Source: DTU013 sp964512095 (lineage in GTDB: Bacteria; Bacillota; Clostridia; Acetivibrionales; DTU013). Taken from it: a stretch of 7,750 nt of DNA. The position numbers and the translations under genes were made by a program. Of this stretch, positions 3,980-7,750 are shown in pieces (the first letter of the stretch is position 1; each line of letters starts with the position of its first letter). The notes under the pieces were generated by a model. The model was not told the DNA's origin and searched no databases. It saw only the letters and a list, made by a program, of their open reading frames with translations. The stretch covers positions 1 through 7,750 of the forward strand of contig CAZEIH010000072.1 in assembly GCA_964512095.1 (NCBI GenBank), read 5' to 3'.

Positions 3980-6628
3980 TTATTCGAAGTAGATATAGTC
4001 CATGTAAAAATCGCCGGTATATCTAAGGTACAGATCATGCACGCCCGTAACTTCCGTGATCTTGCAGGATCTTTCATTCCATCTGGATGATGGCTTAAAG
4101 CTCAAAGTACCAACAACAGGACCAGTAAGACTATCTAGCCGCACTTCGATATAGACCGTTCCACTATTATTGTTGTACTTTTTCGAACAAGCATAAAACT
4201 CATCAGCCCCGTCCTCAAAATCCACATTGCTGTATTTCGTGAAACTGTCATTAGAGACAATAATGTAATCATCGTCATCCGGATCGACAGTTATTCCGGA
4301 CGAAGCGTCATAGGTTTCAGTTTCAATTGCCTCAAATGCCGAAACGTCTCCTTTTTGCTTGATAGTGATGACTACATCCTCATAGTCTGTCAGAAAGCCA
4401 TCGGATACAACAAACCGGACTGTATCTTTACCCATTTGGCTACTGCGTGTTGTCCATTTGAATGTACGTAAAGCCGCATCAAAGGTTGCTCCTTCAGGCA
4501 TGTTTTCAGCCCAGAAGGAAAGAACTGAAGAATCCTCATCTGTCGCATTTATTGTAAATTCGCATGTTTCTCCTGCCATTACAGTACGGGGACCGATTCT
4601 ATTAAGTACAGGAGCTTTGTTATTGTTACCGGACCCCTTCGCTACGATTGTTACTGAAGAAGTCTGGTCATCACCGACAGGAGTATTATTCGCATTATCC
4701 AGATCTGAGCTTGATGAATAGTTAGCACCTGAGAAATAAGGATCCTTCCAGATAGTATAATCATATGAGCCGATCACCCTGACAGAACCGATTGTGTTAT
4801 CGCCCACACTTGTGTTATTCATAGTGGGTATGCTGGTAGTCAGCTTATCCCAATTTCCGCTGCAATACGGCCAGTCAAAAATGTACACGCCATTATACTC
4901 ATCATCTGTCAACCTTTTTTGAGCAGTCGCTGAAGAAACTCTGTCATTTCCTACATATTCATTGCTCATGTCAGCATCTGTGAATCGATAGGCATGCTTT
5001 TTCCCACCGTAATTTGAATGCTCATACACTGTACATTCATAAGGGCCGACTATTCTGATGGATGAAGCTTTGTCGTTACCTACACGCGTATATTTGAAGT
5101 TAGAAACGTCCGATTCCATCTTGATCCATGGTCCGCTCAAATGGTGCTTGAAAATATACACTCCTTCATATTCACTCTGTGATAACCTACGGATTATTGC
5201 AGATGATAGATGGTCATTTCCAACGCACTCATCCGAAAAATTGGTGTCGTCGAATCTGTAGGAATGGCATTGGCCCTCGTAGTAGTGCTCATAACATTGA
5301 ACATCATACGGACCGCAGATTTTTATAGAGGTGACCCTGTCATTTCCCACATTGGTTTTTCCAAAATCGGGTATTTCAATATAGTCACCACAATAAGTAA
5401 CTGAACGCCCGCCGAAATTTTCATGCTCATAGAAGCTTACATAATATGCAGCATCGATTTCAGCAGGTTTTACGATTTTTCCGTCCACTCCGTTCTTAAC
5501 AGGAACTGCCCATATAAGACACCCGTCCTGCCATGCCGTATCAGGCAGTGTGACTGTAGCGCTCGTTGAATTGGCAGAAGCAGTACCAACTAATAAAGGA
5601 GTATCCAGTGATGTAGAATCTATGTAGATATTGAATGAATCTTCAAATGAGCAATTGTCCTGCCATGTCAGCGTAACCTTTGATTTGTCGGATGGATCGG
5701 AAGAGACCGCCAAATTGGATGTGGTAAACTCTTCCGGATCGTAGAATACAGGAAATTTACCCGCATCAGCCTGCGTATATCCTGACCCGGGCAGGTTATA
5801 TAAAGCGTCTACTCTTTGTCCCAGTACATCATATTTATTGGTATTTTTGTAGTAATCCGCAAACTCCTTGACTCTTTGAGTATATTTCGTTCTGTCTGTC
5901 ATAACCTCTGGAGTTACGGGATTGCCATCAGTGGACTTTGCATTGGCAATAGTATGTACTGTGCTTAAAGTTTCTTCAGCTTCTTTTATCTCCTCCTGAG
6001 TGGCGCTATTGTCTTTAAGTATCTTACCTTTGATGCCCAGAGCTTTCTTACACTCCTGCCTTCTTTTTGTAGTCATGTTGTGTGTGTCAACTGAAAGAGT
6101 TATGATCAGCAGCCCTCCTAAATGAGCATTTTTAACATAAGAATTTCCATACTGGGCTTCAAAATCACTCTTTTTCCCTGCGCTAATGAGATTTACAGCA
6201 TCCTGTGTGAACTTTCCGCTTTGTATTGTTACAGTCGGGCCATTATATCTTACTATATACACCAGTGACATGGTATTACTGTTTACCTCGACGGTATCTT
6301 CGATCTTCTTCATGATGCTTGCGTTGAAACTGAATCCAAAAAGTGAAACTCCGGCTTTACCTTCAGTAACTTTACTCACGAAGGTCTTCAAATGCTCGGT
6401 AGTTTCGACGATATCGTAATACTCCTCGTATTCGTCAGCACCGCCTTGGACAGTAGCTATGATGTTTTCAATTGCCTGGCTCTCTGTAAGATTAGTCAGC
6501 GAATTCATACAGATGCCTACATAATCTTCATTGGCTGCGGAGACAGGGACTGCCTGTGCCAGCAGAACAGCCGTCATAACCAGAATAACTACACATTTCC
6601 TCAGTAATCTTGATAGCTTCTTACTCAT
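3980..6628 (-). CDS. Secreted MACPF-like/FN3/beta-gamma-crystallin/Ig/CBM6 protein, long paralogue (882 aa)
   Basis: The ATG at 6628 follows AAAGGAGG by 6 nt. Residues 1-31 are a Sec signal peptide (VPVSA-A cleavage). Residues about 36-285 form a MACPF/CDC-like pore-forming domain: GVSLFGFSFNAS (93-104), TMSLVYIVRY (119-128), and signature YGNSYV-x5-GG at 160-172. Residues about 303-392 are fibronectin III-like (VTLTWQDN, SFNIYID). Residues 396-664 carry six beta-gamma-crystallin motifs (three domains) with calcium-type ends NDRVTS, NDHLSS, NDKASS, NDRVSS, DNTIGS and DDQTSS. Residues 672-757 are an Ig-like He_PIG-type domain (APVLNRIGP, GETCEF, FVVSDGF). Residues 762-882 are CBM6 (FEAIETETYDASSG, KYSNVDFEDGADEF, RLDSLTGPVVGTL, GVHDLYLRY, MDYIYFE). 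Inferred role: an exported pore-forming protein directed to glycans by CBM6 and crystallin domains. Many extracellular cysteines are conserved with the paralogue. A purely adhesive role is the alternative. Confidence 0.9.
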   Translation of the reverse strand: MSKKLSRLLRKCVVILVMTAVLLAQAVPVSAANEDYVGICMNSLTNLTESQAIENIIATVQGGADEYEEYYDIVETTEHLKTFVSKVTEGKAGVSLFGFSFNASIMKKIEDTVEVNSNTMSLVYIVRYNGPTVTIQSGKFTQDAVNLISAGKKSDFEAQYGNSYVKNAHLGGLLIITLSVDTHNMTTKRRQECKKALGIKGKILKDNSATQEEIKEAEETLSTVHTIANAKSTDGNPVTPEVMTDRTKYTQRVKEFADYYKNTNKYDVLGQRVDALYNLPGSGYTQADAGKFPVFYDPEEFTTSNLAVSSDPSDKSKVTLTWQDNCSFEDSFNIYIDSTSLDTPLLVGTASANSTSATVTLPDTAWQDGCLIWAVPVKNGVDGKIVKPAEIDAAYYVSFYEHENFGGRSVTYCGDYIEIPDFGKTNVGNDRVTSIKICGPYDVQCYEHYYEGQCHSYRFDDTNFSDECVGNDHLSSAIIRRLSQSEYEGVYIFKHHLSGPWIKMESDVSNFKYTRVGNDKASSIRIVGPYECTVYEHSNYGGKKHAYRFTDADMSNEYVGNDRVSSATAQKRLTDDEYNGVYIFDWPYCSGNWDKLTTSIPTMNNTSVGDNTIGSVRVIGSYDYTIWKDPYFSGANYSSSSDLDNANNTPVGDDQTSSVTIVAKGSGNNNKAPVLNRIGPRTVMAGETCEFTINATDEDSSVLSFWAENMPEGATFDAALRTFKWTTRSSQMGKDTVRFVVSDGFLTDYEDVVITIKQKGDVSAFEAIETETYDASSGITVDPDDDDYIIVSNDSFTKYSNVDFEDGADEFYACSKKYNNNSGTVYIEVRLDSLTGPVVGTLSFKPSSRWNERSCKITEVTGVHDLYLRYTGDFYMDYIYFE

Positions 6629-6786
6629 AATAAACCTCCTTTTGATAAACCAAAATTCACTTTTACTAAATACAAACTACAACAAAACTTCCACGCTGCA
6701 AATGATATGGGTCATGAACGTCAAGAACTTCGTAAGTGTACCTATGCGTCCCTTCGCTGACTTTGCATTACTTTAGTTTCCTGCTG

Positions 6787-6809
6787 TCCCTGCCCTGATC
6801 ACCTCCCTT
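6787..6809 (-). promoter_or_regulatory. Conserved GGAGGTGAT leader element, copy 2
   Basis: The minus strand reads AAGGGAGGTGATCAGGGCAGG, including GGAGGTGATC, a ten-base complement to the 16S rRNA 3' end. It lies 158 nt upstream of the start codon. No ATG follows within normal distance, so it does not look like an ordinary ribosome binding site. Confidence 0.5.
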
Positions 6810-7033
6810 GAGCTATATTTCGAGTCAATATAAACAAGGAGTGGATTGGAATGTGCTCCTGGATGCACTTTTGAGAATCTACTACTACCAAAGGTATAAC
6901 TCCAATCTGGGCAAAAAGCCTGTATCCTGTTAACAGATAAATGGTACAAATCACTAATATAGTCTTTGAGGTAAAATGGATATCCATATATGAAATTTCA
7001 AGGAACATATAATGCAAATAACAACTTCATTAG

Positions 7034-7067
7034 TTACAAATTATTTATTTTTTTAAATAATTTGTAA
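7034..7067. repeat. Perfect 14-bp AT-rich inverted repeat near the promoter
   Basis: TTACAAATTATTTA (7034-7047) and TAAATAATTTGTAA (7054-7067) are exact reverse complements with a six-T spacer. It lies just downstream of the minus-strand -10 box, so it would form a hairpin at the very 5' end of the transcript. The other leader has a perfect inverted repeat in a similar place but of different sequence. Confidence 0.75.
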
Positions 7068-7079
7068 ATTTACTTTTAA

Positions 7080-7088
7080 AGTATACCA
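7080..7088 (-). promoter_or_regulatory. Extended -10 promoter of the long MACPF/crystallin gene
   Basis: TGGTATACT on the minus strand, identical to the element before the short gene. It lies in a conserved block that continues rightward to about 7145. Predicted transcription start near 7073. Confidence 0.55.
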
Positions 7089-7164
7089 CGTAATTGAAAC
7101 TAAAAGGAGACATAAGCCGATAATAATGACTCAATCATCCATAAAATTACTTTTTCACACCGCA

Positions 7165-7454
7165 TATAATTCAAATAGCATCCAAGCTCTGTTTGCAAAT
7201 GATTATTGCATAGGGAAAAAAAGTGCCGCTAGGCACTGTTATGACCTTTTTCACAAATTTTCGATGTTATGGAAATCCTATAATCGGTTACAGGATGAGA
7301 TGTATTACTAAATTAGTATTATTATGGGAAATAATGCTATTTCCCAAAGCAATGCGAAATGCATCGAAGCATGGAGTTGGTTTTGACATCGATTATTGGC
7401 GCGCCGCTAGGCGCACATAGCATTAAGAGCACCAGAAATTGGTGCTCTTTTTTC
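7165..7454 (+). ncRNA. Candidate structured non-coding RNA ending at an intrinsic terminator
   Basis: This plus-strand stretch has no credible gene but ends in a strong terminator. Perfect hairpins are AGTGCC-GCTA-GGCACT (7222-7237), ACTAA-A-TTAGT (about 7307-7317), GGGAAATA-ATGC-TATTTCCC (7326-7345) and GCGCC-GCTA-GGCGC (7401-7414). CCTATAATCG (7277-7286) pairs with CGATTATTGG (7390-7399) in 9 of 10 positions, closing a domain around the inner hairpins. The first and last hairpins share the apical sequence GCCGCTAGGC. A TATAAT at 7165-7170 may be the -10 box, although no good -35 box is visible. I could not assign it to a known class, so an independent RNA is an inference. Its left flank belongs to the block shared with the region near 3797-3860. 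Confidence 0.45.
7425..7454 (+). terminator. Strong plus-strand intrinsic terminator
   Basis: A perfect 10-bp stem AAGAGCACCA / TGGTGCTCTT with a 5-nt loop (GAAAT) is followed by seven T residues. No plausible protein gene ends before it on this strand, so it must serve a non-coding or unrecognised transcript. On the minus strand the T-run is poor. Confidence 0.85.
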
Positions 7455-7493
7455 TTCAACTCACATAATCGTCATTCTCTACCCTACAGCTTC

Positions 7494-7748
7494 CTAAGGT
7501 AAGCTAGGTGGTTCTATGTGTTCTTCGGATATACCTAATGTTTTCAGAAGGGCCATCGTTTCTTTTACCTTTTTTCGAAACTTGTCCATACTGCATTCCG
7601 GTTCTTCATTCTGCCATAAAAGTTTCCACAAAGCCTCCGGGTCGCCATGGTTTGATGCCTCAGCAAAATAAACATGTCCTTCACGATGACTGAGAATTGT
7701 ACTGTAGTACTCTTTATTCTTTCCCTCAATGCATGTATCTTTCCCCAT
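7494..7748 (-). CDS. Unknown small protein, reaching the right edge
   Basis: An 84-aa frame from an ATG at 7748 to the stop at 7494-7496. I do not recognise it. Only two bases remain upstream, so the true start may lie outside the window and the ribosome binding site cannot be judged. The sequence is soluble and mixed-charge (GHVYFAEASNHGDPEAL, WKLLWQNEEPECSMDKF, a lysine-rich helix, then LGISEEHIEPPSLP). No signal peptide or membrane segment is visible. It is convergent with the plus-strand terminator at 7425-7454. It could be the C-terminal part of a longer protein. Confidence 0.45.
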   Translation of the reverse strand: MGKDTCIEGKNKEYYSTILSHREGHVYFAEASNHGDPEALWKLLWQNEEPECSMDKFRKKVKETMALLKTLGISEEHIEPPSLP

Positions 7749-7750
7749 AG

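Larger units (their letters stand above)
6629..7073 (-). promoter_or_regulatory. Long 5' leader of the long MACPF/crystallin gene
   Basis: About 445 nt separate the predicted transcription start from the ATG. No ORF with a ribosome binding site is convincing. The leader is related to that of the short gene: both share the extended -10, the GGGAGGTGAT element, a TGCAGC stretch preceded by ATCAT about 60-85 nt before the start, and the final AGGAGGTTT. Elsewhere the two leaders have diverged more than the coding parts. No known riboswitch was recognised. Confidence 0.45.
1505..7145. repeat. Tandem duplication of a complete transcription unit
   Basis: Unit 1 (about 1505-3865) and unit 2 (about 3935-7145) have the same layout on the minus strand: conserved upstream block, TGGTATACT, long leader with the GGGAGGTGAT element about 157 nt before the start, paralogous gene, and GGGGCAG terminator hairpin. 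The first 570 residues of the two proteins are mostly identical by eye. Unit 1 lacks about 900 bp at the 3' end of the gene. Leaders have diverged more than the coding sequence, which argues for selection on the proteins. Confidence 0.85.

Noticed and set aside
6640..6810. Cyclic-di-GMP riboswitch in the leader of the long gene (ATGCAAAG and GGGACGCA words on the minus strand)
   Set aside because: The conserved order, tetraloop-receptor region and P1 pairing of the GEMM class are not present, and the words are not conserved in the other leader.
7126..7311. 61-aa plus-strand ORF
   Set aside because: The AAGGAGA sequence is 14 nt from the ATG, the protein resembles nothing known, and the DNA is better explained by RNA hairpins.

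Overview
The window looks like the chromosome of a low-GC Gram-positive bacterium. The evidence is strong AGGAGG-type ribosome binding sites, TATAAT-like promoters, an S-box (SAM) riboswitch with an intrinsic terminator, Sec signal peptides, and CBM6, CBM20 and Ig-like modules typical of secreted proteins of plant- or polysaccharide-associated Clostridia. A clostridial host is the likeliest reading but is not proven. Nearly all genes lie on the minus strand.

Right edge to 3.9 kb. A small unknown ORF (7494-7748, minus) runs to the right edge. Beside it, about 300 nt with no credible gene contain several perfect hairpins, one long-range helix and a clear plus-strand terminator, suggesting a structured non-coding RNA. 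Next come two tandem paralogous genes on the minus strand, each with its own long leader, extended -10 promoter and near-identical terminator hairpin. The long copy (3980-6628, 882 aa) is a secreted multidomain protein. Its order is signal peptide, MACPF/CDC-like pore-forming domain with a recognisable signature, fibronectin III-like domain, three beta-gamma-crystallin domains, Ig-like (He_PIG-type) domain and CBM6. The short copy (1698-3434, 578 aa) has the same N-terminal 570 residues and stops after the second crystallin domain. At that point a one-base deletion relative to the long copy creates the stop, and recognisable coding sequence continues briefly beyond it.

3.9 kb to the left edge. 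Left of the pair is an area of gene remnants. A plus-strand fragment (about 1324-1459) encodes the end of a CBM20 starch-binding domain. A complete SAM riboswitch (promoter, aptamer, antiterminator/terminator) faces left and precedes a 162-aa protein of unknown function. A 91-aa ORF at 76-351 is a nitroreductase (NfsA-type) from which about 150 internal residues appear to be missing, although its promoter and ribosome binding site remain.

How it works together. The tandem pair is the centre of interest. It is inferred to encode secreted, calcium-stabilised, carbohydrate-targeted pore-forming proteins. The sequence does not tell whether they act as toxins against other cells or have a spore, envelope or adhesion role. 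The riboswitch gene and the nitroreductase remnant are not obviously connected to them.
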